Assembly (NCBI GenBank): GCA_910588175.1
Contig: CAJUQQ010000016.1
Span: 1 to 44,598, forward strand
Direction: 5' to 3'
DNA length: 44,598 nt
From: an uncultured Oscillibacter sp.
GTDB taxonomy: Bacteria; Bacillota; Clostridia; Oscillospirales; Oscillospiraceae
The first letter of the stretch is position 1, and every line of letters starts with the position of its first letter. This document shows, one piece after another, positions 24,941-32,346 of this stretch. Made by a program: the position numbers and the translations under genes. The notes below the pieces were generated by a model. It saw nothing but the letters and a program-made list of their open reading frames with translations. It did no database searches and was not told the DNA's origin.

Positions 24941-24962
24941 AAAAAGGGCCCCTGACGGGCCC
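24941..24962 (-). terminator. Intrinsic terminator of the antisense RNA
   Basis: On the minus strand a GGGCCC/GGGCCC stem with a 5-nt loop is followed by TTTTTC. It ends a transcript from the promoter at 25250-25277, ~300 nt away. Confidence 0.7.
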
Positions 24963-24967
24963 GGAAT

Positions 24968-24996
24968 TTGACAAGATACGGCGTCGGTGCTATGAT
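24968..24996 (+). promoter_or_regulatory. Promoter of the 31-aa peptide mRNA
   Basis: -35 TTGACA (24968-24973), 17-bp spacer, -10 TATGAT (24991-24996): near consensus. Predicted start ~25003, giving a ~60-nt leader. Confidence 0.75.
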
Positions 24997-25038
24997 GACG
25001 TGCAGAAGGACGCTGCTGCATAAAAAGGCGGTTGGCCG

Positions 25039-25056
25039 CTCCCTTGCGAAAGGGGG
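25039..25056 (+). promoter_or_regulatory. Hairpin sequestering the ribosome-binding site of the peptide gene
   Basis: CTCCCTT (25039-25045) pairs with AAGGGGG (25050-25056) around a GCGA (GNRA) tetraloop. The right arm is part of AGGGGGTGA (25051-25059), a nearly perfect extended Shine-Dalgarno 5 nt before the ATG, so the site would be closed in the free mRNA. Confidence 0.65.
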
Positions 25057-25064
25057 TGAGGCGG

Positions 25065-25160
25065 ATGGGAAACGGGCGTTGGATGAAAGTCCTGCGCTAT
25101 ACGGTGTCGCTGGCGGCGGTGTTGCTGCTGCTGGCGTACTTAGCCCCAAAAGCGTGTTGA
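25065..25160 (+). CDS. 31-residue hydrophobic peptide, type I toxin-like
   Basis: ATG 25065 to TGA 25158 encodes 31 residues: a basic N-terminus (GRWMKVLRY), a single hydrophobic helix TVSLAAVLLLLAYLA, and a short tail ending PKAC. This size and design match membrane-acting toxins of type I toxin-antitoxin loci (Ibs, Ldr, Fst, TxpA-like), though I recognise no exact family. Supporting signals: near-consensus promoter at 24968, strong but hairpin-occluded Shine-Dalgarno, stable hairpins directly after the stop, and a complete antisense transcription unit. An internal ATG at 25083 could give 25 residues. Toxicity is inference. Confidence 0.6.
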   Translation: MGNGRWMKVLRYTVSLAAVLLLLAYLAPKAC

Positions 25161-25200
25161 CCGCTCGGCTGGTTCCCGAACGGTCAACGTGAAAATCACG
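25156..25200 (+). terminator. 3' hairpins of the peptide mRNA
   Basis: GTTGACCG/CGGTCAAC (25156-25163 and 25181-25188) with an inner stem TCGG/CCGA, then CGTGA-AAA-TCACG (25188-25200). A third fold, AGG-GCTG with CAGC-CCT (25213-25240), is followed by TCTATATT and may be the actual end. Confidence 0.5.
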
Positions 25201-25249
25201 ATTTGACGGATCAGGGCTGACTGCCATGCGACAGCGCCCTTCTATATTC

Positions 25250-25277
25250 ATTATACCAAAACTCGCCGCTTTGTCAA
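25250..25277 (-). promoter_or_regulatory. Consensus promoter of the antisense RNA
   Basis: Minus strand: perfect -35 TTGACA (25277-25272), 16-bp spacer, perfect -10 TATAAT (25255-25250). It is the stronger of the two promoters at this locus, as usual for an antitoxin RNA. Confidence 0.8.
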
Positions 25278-25329
25278 TGGGGACAGAGCGGTTTTTCTTC
25301 TCCCGGGAGAGGGGCAAAAATGACGAAAG

Positions 25330-25356
25330 GTTACAAAACTGTACCCCTTTTGTAAC
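25330..25356 (+). promoter_or_regulatory. Inverted repeat containing a BceR-box-like core
   Basis: Perfect 9-bp arms GTTACAAAA and TTTTGTAAC with a 9-nt spacer. Within it TTACAAAACTGTA (25331-25343) is identical over 13 nt to the core of the operator at 21958-21985 upstream of the BceAB-like genes; only the last base of the TGTAA half-site differs. Confidence 0.55.
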
Positions 25357-25432
25357 GTTCTTTTCCAGTAAATGGTGTATGCTTACCAATAACATACCGG
25401 GTTCCGCTTTGGAAAAAATCTTCCGGCCCCTC

Positions 25433-25492
25433 TTGACAATCTGTATTAACTGTATTATTATTGCTAATACGATAGTACAATAACACAGGAGG
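25433..25492 (+). promoter_or_regulatory. Promoter with overlapping operator and an orphan Shine-Dalgarno
   Basis: -35 TTGACA (25433-25438), 17-bp spacer, -10 TATTAT (25456-25461). The repeat GTATTA-N7-TAATAC (25452-25470) covers the -10, so a repressor site is likely. A perfect AGGAGGG follows at 25487-25493 but no start codon or ORF is placed to use it; the next gene starts at 25571. Confidence 0.65.
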
Positions 25493-25570
25493 GAAAATTT
25501 TTCAAACGCCTTGAAGAATTCCCCCCGGCTGTCCCGTAATATACTTGAGACATGAGAAACGAGGTTTGCC

Positions 25571-26743
25571 ATGAAAATCTTGATTACATCTGACTGGTAC
25601 ATTCCCGCGGTGAACGGTGTGGTCACCTCGGTGAAGAATCTCCGCCGTGAGCTGGAGGCCCGGGGCCACGAGGTCCGGGTGCTGACCCTCTCCCAGAACC
25701 GCCGCTCCTGCAAGCGGGACGGCGTGACATACCTTGGCTCCGTGGCGGCGGGGCTGGTTTACCCCGGGGCCCGTCTGCGGACCGCCCTGGCGGGGAAATG
25801 GGTCCGGGAAATCGTGGAGTGGGGCCCCGACGTGGTCCACTCCCAGTGCGAGTTCTCCACCTTCTTCCTGGCCCGGCGCATTGCCGAGGAGCTGAATATC
25901 CCCCTGGTCCACACCTATCACACGGTGTACGAGGACTACACCCACTACTTTTCTCCCAACGTCCGCTTCGGCAAGAAGGCCGCCGCCGTCTTCACCCGCT
26001 GGGCCGCCTCCCATACGGACTGCCTCATCGCCCCCACGGGAAAGGTGCGGCTGCTCCTCCAGGGCTACGGCGTGCAGAAGCCCGTTTTCGTGGTGCCCTC
26101 CGGCATTGATCTCCGGCACTTCCAGCGCGAGCCGGATCCCCTCCGCAGCGCGGTGCTCCGGGCCAGTCTGGACATCCCGCAGGACCGGACGGTGCTGGTC
26201 TTCGTGGGGCGTCTGGCCGAGGAAAAGCGGGTGGATGAACTCCTGCGCTTCCGTGCCAACATGGGCCCGGGGGGCGTGACCCTTCTCCTGGTGGGGGACG
26301 GGCCGGACCGCAAACGGCTGGAGAGCGCGGCGGCGGACCTGGGTCTCGCCACTCCGGACGTGGTCTTCGCCGGCATGGTCCCAGCGGAGCAGGTGGCGGA
26401 CTGGTATCAGCTGGGCAGCCTGTTCGTCAGCGCCTCTACCAGCGAGACCCAGGGCCTTACCTATGCCGAGGCCCTGGCGGCGGGCGTGCCGGTGCTCTGC
26501 CGGGCGGACCCCTGCCTTCTGGGCGTGGTCCGGGACGGGGAAAACGGCTGGCAGTACCGTAGCGAGGCGGATTTCCGCCAGCGGTTGGAGGAGTTCCTGG
26601 CCCATCCCCAGCGGCGGGAGGCCCTGTGCCGGGCCGCCCGGGAAACCGGGGAGGAGTATTCCGCCCAGCGCTTTGCCCAGCGGGTAGAGACCATTTACTT
26701 AGAGCAGATCGAGCGAAGCTCGTTACGGAGGATTCCGGCATGA
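25571..26743 (+). CDS. GT4 glycosyltransferase, probable diacylglycerol glucosyltransferase
   Basis: A 390-residue GT-B fold retaining glycosyltransferase (GT4). N-terminal motif SDWYIPAVNGVVTSV and HTYHTVYEDYTHY resemble 1,2-diacylglycerol 3-alpha-glucosyltransferases that make the membrane glycolipid anchor; the C-terminal half has FVGRLAEEKRVDELL and the donor-site E-x7-E (ETQGLTYAE). It probably works at the cytoplasmic membrane face with UDP-glucose. It overlaps the VTT gene by 4 nt (ATGA), and a second GT4 gene follows, a typical mono/di-glycosyl-lipid pair. Acceptor identity is inferred. Confidence 0.85.
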   Translation: MKILITSDWYIPAVNGVVTSVKNLRRELEARGHEVRVLTLSQNRRSCKRDGVTYLGSVAAGLVYPGARLRTALAGKWVREIVEWGPDVVHSQCEFSTFFLARRIAEELNIPLVHTYHTVYEDYTHYFSPNVRFGKKAAAVFTRWAASHTDCLIAPTGKVRLLLQGYGVQKPVFVVPSGIDLRHFQREPDPLRSAVLRASLDIPQDRTVLVFVGRLAEEKRVDELLRFRANMGPGGVTLLLVGDGPDRKRLESAAADLGLATPDVVFAGMVPAEQVADWYQLGSLFVSASTSETQGLTYAEALAAGVPVLCRADPCLLGVVRDGENGWQYRSEADFRQRLEEFLAHPQRREALCRAARETGEEYSAQRFAQRVETIYLEQIERSSLRRIPA

Positions 26744-27342
26744 AACAGCAAACGGTTCCCATTGAAAAGCGGGCCCTTCAGGCGGCGTCCCTCATCGGCT
26801 TCGCCATCTGCGTGGCGGTGGCCGTCTGGGGCTGGCAGACGGGGATTCTGACCTCCCAGGAGAAGCTCCAGGAGTTGGTCACCAAGTGGGGCTTTGCCGG
26901 AGCGCTGCTGTTCACCGCCTTTCAGGCGGTACAGGTGGTGGTGCCCGTCCTGCCGGGAGGCCTGGGGTGTCTGGTGGGGGTGGTGCTCTTCGGGCCCATC
27001 TGGGGCTTTACCTATAACTACGTGGGCATCTGCATCGGCTCCCTCCTGGCCTTCGCCGTGGCGAAGAACTGCGGGCGGCCCCTGCTGTACCTGCTGTTCT
27101 CCGAGAAGACCATTGAAAAATACGACGCCTGGACCGAAAAGCGGGACCGCTTCGCCAAGCTTTTCTTCTGGTCCATCTTCCTGCCCATCGCCCCGGACGA
27201 CTTCCTCTGCTATCTGGCGGGCACCACCAGCATGACCTGGAAGCGGTACACCGCCATCATCCTCCTGGGGAAGCCCTTCAACATCGCCCTGTACAGCATG
27301 GGCCTGGTGGCTCTGTGGAAGGTGCTGTTCCCGGGATTCTGA
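26740..27342 (+). CDS. TVP38/TMEM64 (VTT-domain) membrane protein
   Basis: A 200-residue protein with about five transmembrane segments and the VTT signature (GxxCxxxGGLxxGxxxGxxxG-like: PVLPGGLGCLVGVVLFGPI) and the C-terminal FLPIAPDDFLCYLAGTTSM. DedA/VTT proteins are proposed lipid scramblases or transporters. Translation is coupled to the first glycosyltransferase; moving or supplying a lipid for glycolipid synthesis is a reasonable inference from context. Confidence 0.87.
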   Translation: MKQQTVPIEKRALQAASLIGFAICVAVAVWGWQTGILTSQEKLQELVTKWGFAGALLFTAFQAVQVVVPVLPGGLGCLVGVVLFGPIWGFTYNYVGICIGSLLAFAVAKNCGRPLLYLLFSEKTIEKYDAWTEKRDRFAKLFFWSIFLPIAPDDFLCYLAGTTSMTWKRYTAIILLGKPFNIALYSMGLVALWKVLFPGF

Positions 27343-27395
27343 AAAATTTGCCGTCATAAATCGACGGTTCTTGCGGAAAACTCAGCTTGTAAAAA

Positions 27396-27416
27396 AAGCG
27401 GACAACCCGTCCGCTT
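27396..27416. terminator. Stem-loop after the VTT gene
   Basis: 8-bp stem AAGCGGAC/GTCCGCTT (27396-27403 and 27409-27416), loop AACCC. The T-run is on the minus-strand side (A7 at 27391-27397), so on the plus strand it is a weak terminator. Confidence 0.5.
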
Positions 27417-27523
27417 GGATTTGTGCGCCCTAAATCAGAAAATCACCCGATTAAAACCGGCGGACCGCGGGCCGGAAAACCGCGGAGCACCAGCGAGGCA
27501 ACCCACTGGGGCAAGGAGGCTGT

Positions 27524-28645
27524 ATGCGTATCTATATTTACAGCGGCGGCGAAAAAATCGTTGGCCGCAGCGGCGTGGGACAGGCCATCCGCCACCAGCG
27601 GGAGTGCCTCCGGCGCTCCGGCGTGGCCACCACGGACCGCTGGACGGCGGACGCCGCCGCCGTCCATGTGAACACCATCCTGCCGGACTCCGTGTTCGCC
27701 GCCCTGGGGGCCAAGCTCCGGCGGCGGAAGGTGGTCTGGTACGGCCACTCCACCATGGAGGACTTCCGCTCCTCCTTCAAGGGCTCCAACGCCCTGGCTC
27801 CCCTGTTCAAGCGGTGGATTACCTTCTGCTACGGCCTGGGGGACGTGGTGCTGACTCCCACGGAGTATTCCCGGGAGCTGCTGGAGAGCTACGGCCTGAA
27901 AAAACCGGTATACAGCATCTCCAACGGCGTGGACACGGACTTTTTCCACCCGGACCCCGCCGCCCGCCCCGCCCTTCGGGCCCGGTACGGGCTGGCGGAG
28001 GACAAACAGGTGGTGGTCTCCGTGGGCCACACCATCGCCCGAAAGGGACTGCCCGAGTTCCTGGAGCTGGCCCGCCGGATACCGGAGGCCGCCTTTATCT
28101 GGTTTGGCTGGACCAACCCCAAGCTCATTCCCCAGGAAATCGTGCAGGCGATGCGGAACGCCCCGGACAACGTTCTCTTTCCCGGCTTTGTGGGCCGGGA
28201 GGAGCTGCGGGAGGCCTATCAGGGAGCGGACGTGTTCGCCTTCCTCAGCCACGAGGAGACGGAGGGCATCGTGGTGCTGGAGGCCCTGGCCTGCGGCGTG
28301 CCCACGGTGCTGCGGGACATTCCGGTGTACGGCGGCTGGCTGGAGCACGGGAATACCATCTACAAGGCCTCGGCGGACGGGGACTTTCACGAGATCGTTT
28401 CGGGCCTCCTGAACAAGACCCTGCCGGACCTTACCGCCGCTGGGCGGGCCGTGGCGGAGTCCCGGAGCCTGGAGCAGGTGGGAAAACGGCTGAAGGCCAT
28501 CTACCTGGAGCAGCGGGTCTGTGACTTTTCCCGGGAGGCCGCAACGGCCCTCGATTTTGCGGAGCAGAATCGCAGTGGAGTGCGTCCCCACAGCGGAAAA
28601 CGGCACCAAAAGAGCTTTCACGCCCTCGGGCAGTCCGGTGTTTGA
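27524..28645 (+). CDS. GT4 glycosyltransferase, second glycolipid enzyme
   Basis: A 373-residue GT-B glycosyltransferase (GT4): SGVGQAIRHQ near the N-terminus, SNGVDTDFFHPD, SVGHTIARKGLPEFLEL, and donor-site E-x7-E (ETEGIVVLE). It resembles the streptococcal-type enzymes that add a second sugar to monoglucosyl-diacylglycerol. AAGGAGG lies 6 nt before ATG 27524. It lies 181 nt behind the VTT gene and may use its own promoter. The C-terminal ~40 residues after YLEQR are polar and poorly conserved-looking. Confidence 0.85.
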   Translation: MRIYIYSGGEKIVGRSGVGQAIRHQRECLRRSGVATTDRWTADAAAVHVNTILPDSVFAALGAKLRRRKVVWYGHSTMEDFRSSFKGSNALAPLFKRWITFCYGLGDVVLTPTEYSRELLESYGLKKPVYSISNGVDTDFFHPDPAARPALRARYGLAEDKQVVVSVGHTIARKGLPEFLELARRIPEAAFIWFGWTNPKLIPQEIVQAMRNAPDNVLFPGFVGREELREAYQGADVFAFLSHEETEGIVVLEALACGVPTVLRDIPVYGGWLEHGNTIYKASADGDFHEIVSGLLNKTLPDLTAAGRAVAESRSLEQVGKRLKAIYLEQRVCDFSREAATALDFAEQNRSGVRPHSGKRHQKSFHALGQSGV

Positions 28646-28653
28646 CCCAAACA

Positions 28654-28689
28654 AAGCGGCGGCAGCGAAATGGTTCGCTGCCGCCGCTT
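28654..28689. terminator. Strong bidirectional stem-loop
   Basis: A 16-bp perfect stem (28654-28669 with 28674-28689), loop ATGG, between convergent genes. Confidence 0.8.
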
Positions 28690-28753
28690 CATTTCGATTG
28701 ACCACCTAACTACAGAGCGCGTGAAGGTTCTTTGGAACCGCTGCCCTCCGAGC

Positions 28754-28796
28754 ATACGGGGACTCGAAGCGGCAAAGCCGCCAAGAGTCCCCGTAT
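28754..28796 (-). terminator. Terminator of the sugar-transport operon
   Basis: 12-bp perfect stem ATACGGGGACTC with its complement (28754-28765 and 28785-28796), enclosing a second stem GCGGC/GCCGC; 10 nt beyond the stop of the dehydrogenase gene. Confidence 0.7.
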
Positions 28797-28806
28797 CCAG
28801 AAAGTA

Positions 28807-29820
28807 TCAGATTTTCACAGCCTTGCCGGTTTTCCACGCTTCGGTGGTGGCGTAGCCGATGGCGGTGGACTTGGTCCCGTCGTAGACGCTGACGCCGGGG
28901 GTCTTCCCCTGGAGCACGCAGTCCACAAACTCCTGGACCTCGATGAGGTAGGCTTCCTCGAACCGCTCCGGGAAGGAGCCCACGCACTCGGCGCACACGC
29001 CGTTTTGGTTGTACAGCCGGGCCTGGTTCTTCTCCGGGACGGCGGAGATGCGGATAGACCCTTCGGTGCCCACGATCTCCGTCTCCACGTGGTAGCCGTA
29101 GGGAGCCGTCCGGCCCACATGAATCATGCCCATGGCGCCGTTTTCAAACTTGTAGACGGCAACGCCCGTCTCGTCGTCCCCGGCGTCCCGGAATTCCGGG
29201 TGCTTGAAGGTGGCGCCCATGGCGTAGACCTCCGTGGCCTCGCAGCCCAGGAACCAGCGCATCAGGTCGATGTCGTGGATGGCCATGTCCAGGAAGATGC
29301 CGCCGGAGTTCTTGGCGAACCGGATGGCCCCCTCCACAAACGCCTCCGGGTCGATGCCGGTGGCCTTCACCAGATAAGGCGTGCCAATGGCTCCCTCCTC
29401 AATCTTCTGCTTGGCGTAGGAGTAGGATTTGTCATAGCGGCGCATGAAGCCCAGCATGAAGGTGAGCTCCGGGTGCCGCTCCACGGCGGCCTCGGCCTGC
29501 TTGCACTGGGCCACATCCACGCCCAGGGGCTTCTCGGAGAAGACGTGCTTCCCGGCGTCCAGGGCGGCCTCGATCTGCCAGCAGTGCTCGCTGGAGGTGG
29601 TGACGATGACCACCGCGTCGATGTCGGCTTTCGCCAGCATCTCTTTGTAGTCCGTGTAAACGTCGGTGACGCCCAGCTCGTTTTTGGCGTACTCCAGCTC
29701 GGCGGGGACGATGGAGCAAGCCGCCGTCAGCTCCGCGCCGGGAATTTTATAGCGGATATTTTGGGCGTGGACCTTGCCCAGACGGCCCAGGCCCACCACG
29801 CCGATTTTTACTTTTTTCAT
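28807..29820 (-). CDS. iolG: Inositol 2-dehydrogenase-like oxidoreductase (Gfo/Idh/MocA)
   Basis: A 337-residue NAD(P)-dependent dehydrogenase. Rossmann motif GVVGLGRLGKVHA (residues ~6-18), EKPLG (~96) with the catalytic-region Lys, GFMRRYD, and DMAIHDIDLMRWF (Asp-x3-His pair) fit the family; the C-terminal half (YGYHVETEIVGTEG, RFEEAYLIEVQEF) resembles IolG, which oxidises myo-inositol to scyllo-inosose. The start overlaps the permease stop (TAATG). Being last in an RbsABC-type importer operon it likely acts on the imported polyol or sugar. No other iol gene is present, so the substrate stays open. Confidence 0.85.
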   Translation of the reverse strand: MKKVKIGVVGLGRLGKVHAQNIRYKIPGAELTAACSIVPAELEYAKNELGVTDVYTDYKEMLAKADIDAVVIVTTSSEHCWQIEAALDAGKHVFSEKPLGVDVAQCKQAEAAVERHPELTFMLGFMRRYDKSYSYAKQKIEEGAIGTPYLVKATGIDPEAFVEGAIRFAKNSGGIFLDMAIHDIDLMRWFLGCEATEVYAMGATFKHPEFRDAGDDETGVAVYKFENGAMGMIHVGRTAPYGYHVETEIVGTEGSIRISAVPEKNQARLYNQNGVCAECVGSFPERFEEAYLIEVQEFVDCVLQGKTPGVSVYDGTKSTAIGYATTEAWKTGKAVKI

Positions 29821-30851
29821 TACTTCGCGACCTTCTCCTTCTCCTCGGCCTCCTGCTTGGCGGCGGCGGCCATGCGGCGGTTCTTGGCCTCCAGGCCGGC
29901 CCGGACCACGTCCATGAAGACGGCCAGGATGATGACCAGACCCAGGACGATGTTCTGGACAGAGGAATCGATGGACAGCAGGGTGAAGCCGTTGCGGAGC
30001 ACCGCGATGATCAGGCAGCCCACCATGGTACCCGCCATGGTGCCCTTGCCGCCGGTGAAGGAGGCTCCGCCGATGATGCAGGCCGCAATGGCGTCGGTAT
30101 CATAGGCGTAGTTTGCCATGGAGCCGTTGCAGATGCCGGACCGGCCCACAGAGACGATGCCGCCCAGAGCGGCGGTGACGCCGGAGAGGGTGTAGCAGAA
30201 GGTCAGGACGTTGGCGGTGTTGATGCCGGAGAGCCGGGTGGCCTCGATGTTGCCGCCGGCGCAGTAGATGGAGCGGCCCAGGGCCGTCCGGGTCAGGAAG
30301 ATGTGCATGATAATATACAGGACAAACACCACGATGAAGCTGACCGGGAAACCGTTGTTGGCGCTGGAGCCGCCCACGGTGCGGTAGCCCAGGAAGGTGA
30401 CGGAGTCCGGGAAGTTGTTGATCATCTGGTTCCCGGTGACCACCAGGGCCAGGCCCCACAGCACGTTCTTCATGCCCAGGGTGGACACGAAGGGATGGGG
30501 CAGGTGCAGGCGGGTCAGCAGGGTGCCGTTGATCAGGCCCATGAAGCCGCCCGCCAGAATGGCGATGATCATCAGCAGGATGCCGTTGGTAAGCCCGGAG
30601 TTTTTCAGCGCGCCCATGAGGCAGGCGCAGAAGATGGCGTTGGCGCCCACGGACAGGTCGATGCCCGCGGTAATCAGGCAGAGCAGCATGCCCACGGCCA
30701 GGAAGGCGTTGAAGGCGGTCTGCTTGAAGATGCTCATGATGTTGCTGTAGCTGTAGAAGTTTTTATCCGCGATGGCAAGGAACGCGCACATTACCACCAG
30801 CGCCAGGACGGTACCAAGCTGTACGCCCGCGCCGCTTTTTTTCTTAGTCAT
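29820..30851 (-). CDS. RbsC-type sugar ABC transporter permease
   Basis: A 343-residue permease of the ribose/galactose/inositol CUT2 class with eight to ten transmembrane helices. Family landmarks: LITAGIDLSVGA (~residue 62), GLINGTLLTRLHLPHPFVSTLG, and RTALGRSIYCAGGNIEATRLSGI. It overlaps the ATPase gene by 8 nt and the dehydrogenase by 1 nt. The last ~20 residues are Lys/Glu/Ala rich (AAKQEAEEKEKVAK). Confidence 0.92.
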   Translation of the reverse strand: MTKKKSGAGVQLGTVLALVVMCAFLAIADKNFYSYSNIMSIFKQTAFNAFLAVGMLLCLITAGIDLSVGANAIFCACLMGALKNSGLTNGILLMIIAILAGGFMGLINGTLLTRLHLPHPFVSTLGMKNVLWGLALVVTGNQMINNFPDSVTFLGYRTVGGSSANNGFPVSFIVVFVLYIIMHIFLTRTALGRSIYCAGGNIEATRLSGINTANVLTFCYTLSGVTAALGGIVSVGRSGICNGSMANYAYDTDAIAACIIGGASFTGGKGTMAGTMVGCLIIAVLRNGFTLLSIDSSVQNIVLGLVIILAVFMDVVRAGLEAKNRRMAAAAKQEAEEKEKVAK

Positions 30852-32346
30852 CTAAACTACCTCCCCAAGCCGCTTTCATGATGTCCTCCTGATTGAAATG
30901 CTTGCTGTCCCGGTCCACTTCGGCCATGACCCGGCCGCCCCGCATGACAACCACCCGGTCGCTCATGCCCAGGATCTCCGGCATTTCGGAGGAAATCATG
31001 ATGACGCATTTTCCAGCCTTCACCAGGCTGTTCATAACATTGTAAACCTCAACCTTGGCGCCCACGTCGATGCCCCGGGTGGGTTCGTCAAAGATGTAGA
31101 TATCGGCGTCGTTGTTAATCCATTTGCCGATGACAACCTTTTGCTGGTTGCCGCCGGAGAGCTGGCCCACAATCTCGTCGATGGAGGGGGTCTTGATGCG
31201 CAAGGACTGAATGTGTCCCTGGCCGCTCTCCTCAATCTTCTTCTCGTCCAGGAACATGCCGGTGGAATGCCGCTTGAAGCTGGAGAGAATCAGATTGGTG
31301 CGGATGGTCTGGGCCAGCACCAAACCCTGGCCCTTCCGGTCCTCGGTCAGCAGGGCGATGCCCGCCGCGATGGCCTGCTTGGGGTTCTTGATATGGACCT
31401 CTTTGCCCTTGACGTAGATTTTGCCGCCGTCGATGGGGTCCGCGCCGAACACGGCCCGGACGGTCTCCGTCCGTCCCGCGCCCACCAGGCCGCTGAGACC
31501 CAGAACCTGTCCGCCGTAAGCCTCAAAGCTGACGTTCCGCAGCACGCCGCCGATGGAGAGGTCTTCCACCTTCAGCATGCACTCGCCCTTGCTGCCGAAC
31601 TCCTTGGGGAACAGGTTGTCCAGCGTCCGGCCCACCATGGAGGCGATCAGGGAGTCGTTGGTCCAGTCCTGAATGTCCCGGGTCTCGATAAACTCGCCGT
31701 CCCGAATGACGGTCACCCGGTCGCAGAGCTCGAAGAGCTCCTCCAGCTTGTGAGAGACAAAGAGGATGCCCACACCCCGGGCCTTCAGCTCCCGGCAGGT
31801 GGCCATCAGCTGCTTGACCTCCTTCTCTCCCAAGGAGGAGGTCGGCTCGTCCATGATGATCATCTTCGCGTCAATCAGCACCGCTTTGGCGATCTCAATC
31901 ATCTGCTGGACGCCCATGCCAAAGGTGCCCGCGGCCTTCCTGGGATCGATGTCCTGACCCAAGGACTGCATGACCTCAGCGGCTTTCTTGTGCATGGAGT
32001 CATAGTCCAGAAGCAGGCCCTTTTTGGTCCACTTGTTGATAAAGATATTGTCCGTAACGCTGAGGAGCTTTTCAATGTTTAGCTCCTGATACACGCAGGC
32101 AATGCCCGCTGCGGCGGACTCGTTGGGGTTCTTGAACACCTTTTTTTCGCCGTGGACATAGATCTCGCCCTCATCCGCCATATGGACGCCGGTGAGAACC
32201 TTGATCAGCGTGGATTTGCCCGCGCCGTTCTCACCGATCAGCCCGTGGATCTCGCCCGGCTTCACGGCCAGCTGCATGTTGTGCAGGGCCACCACGCCGG
32301 GGAAGCGCTTGGTTACGTTTCTCAGCTCAACTACGTATTCGCCCAC
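30844..32346 (-). CDS. RbsA/MglA-type sugar ABC transporter ATPase (two NBDs)
   Basis: A 500-residue fused double ATPase. NBD1: Walker A GENGAGKST, Walker B MIIMDEPTSSLG. NBD2: degenerate Walker A position (GLVGAGRTE), signature LSGGNQQK, Walker B IYIFDEPTRGIDVG; this asymmetry is normal for CUT2 ATPases. Unusual: the NBD1 signature reads TFGMGVQQM where LSVGQQQM-like sequence is expected, so its Leu-Ser is replaced by Phe-Gly. It powers uptake with the adjacent permease and binding protein, and lies 158 nt behind the binding-protein gene with a terminator hairpin between. Confidence 0.93.
   Translation of the reverse strand: MGEYVVELRNVTKRFPGVVALHNMQLAVKPGEIHGLIGENGAGKSTLIKVLTGVHMADEGEIYVHGEKKVFKNPNESAAAGIACVYQELNIEKLLSVTDNIFINKWTKKGLLLDYDSMHKKAAEVMQSLGQDIDPRKAAGTFGMGVQQMIEIAKAVLIDAKMIIMDEPTSSLGEKEVKQLMATCRELKARGVGILFVSHKLEELFELCDRVTVIRDGEFIETRDIQDWTNDSLIASMVGRTLDNLFPKEFGSKGECMLKVEDLSIGGVLRNVSFEAYGGQVLGLSGLVGAGRTETVRAVFGADPIDGGKIYVKGKEVHIKNPKQAIAAGIALLTEDRKGQGLVLAQTIRTNLILSSFKRHSTGMFLDEKKIEESGQGHIQSLRIKTPSIDEIVGQLSGGNQQKVVIGKWINNDADIYIFDEPTRGIDVGAKVEVYNVMNSLVKAGKCVIMISSEMPEILGMSDRVVVMRGGRVMAEVDRDSKHFNQEDIMKAAWGGSLDD

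Larger units (their letters stand above)
24941..25243 (-). ncRNA. Putative antisense RNA (antitoxin-like) opposite the 31-aa peptide gene
   Basis: A consensus minus-strand promoter (25250-25277) and a hairpin plus U5 terminator (24941-24962) bracket ~300 nt with no credible ORF. The transcript would be complementary to the entire sense mRNA, from its 5' end through the ribosome-binding hairpin, the peptide and the 3' hairpins. This is the arrangement of fully overlapping type I antitoxins such as Sib of Ibs/Sib. Existence of the RNA is inferred from signals only. Confidence 0.6.

Noticed and set aside
24968..25192. A 74-codon plus-strand frame overlapping the 31-aa peptide in another frame
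   Set aside because: It would begin at the -35 promoter element and has no ribosome-binding site; the 31-aa frame has a near-perfect one.
24898..25713. A 271-codon minus-strand frame across the toxin-like locus
   Set aside because: It runs through the antisense promoter, a terminator and into the glycosyltransferase gene; low-complexity translation and no start signal.
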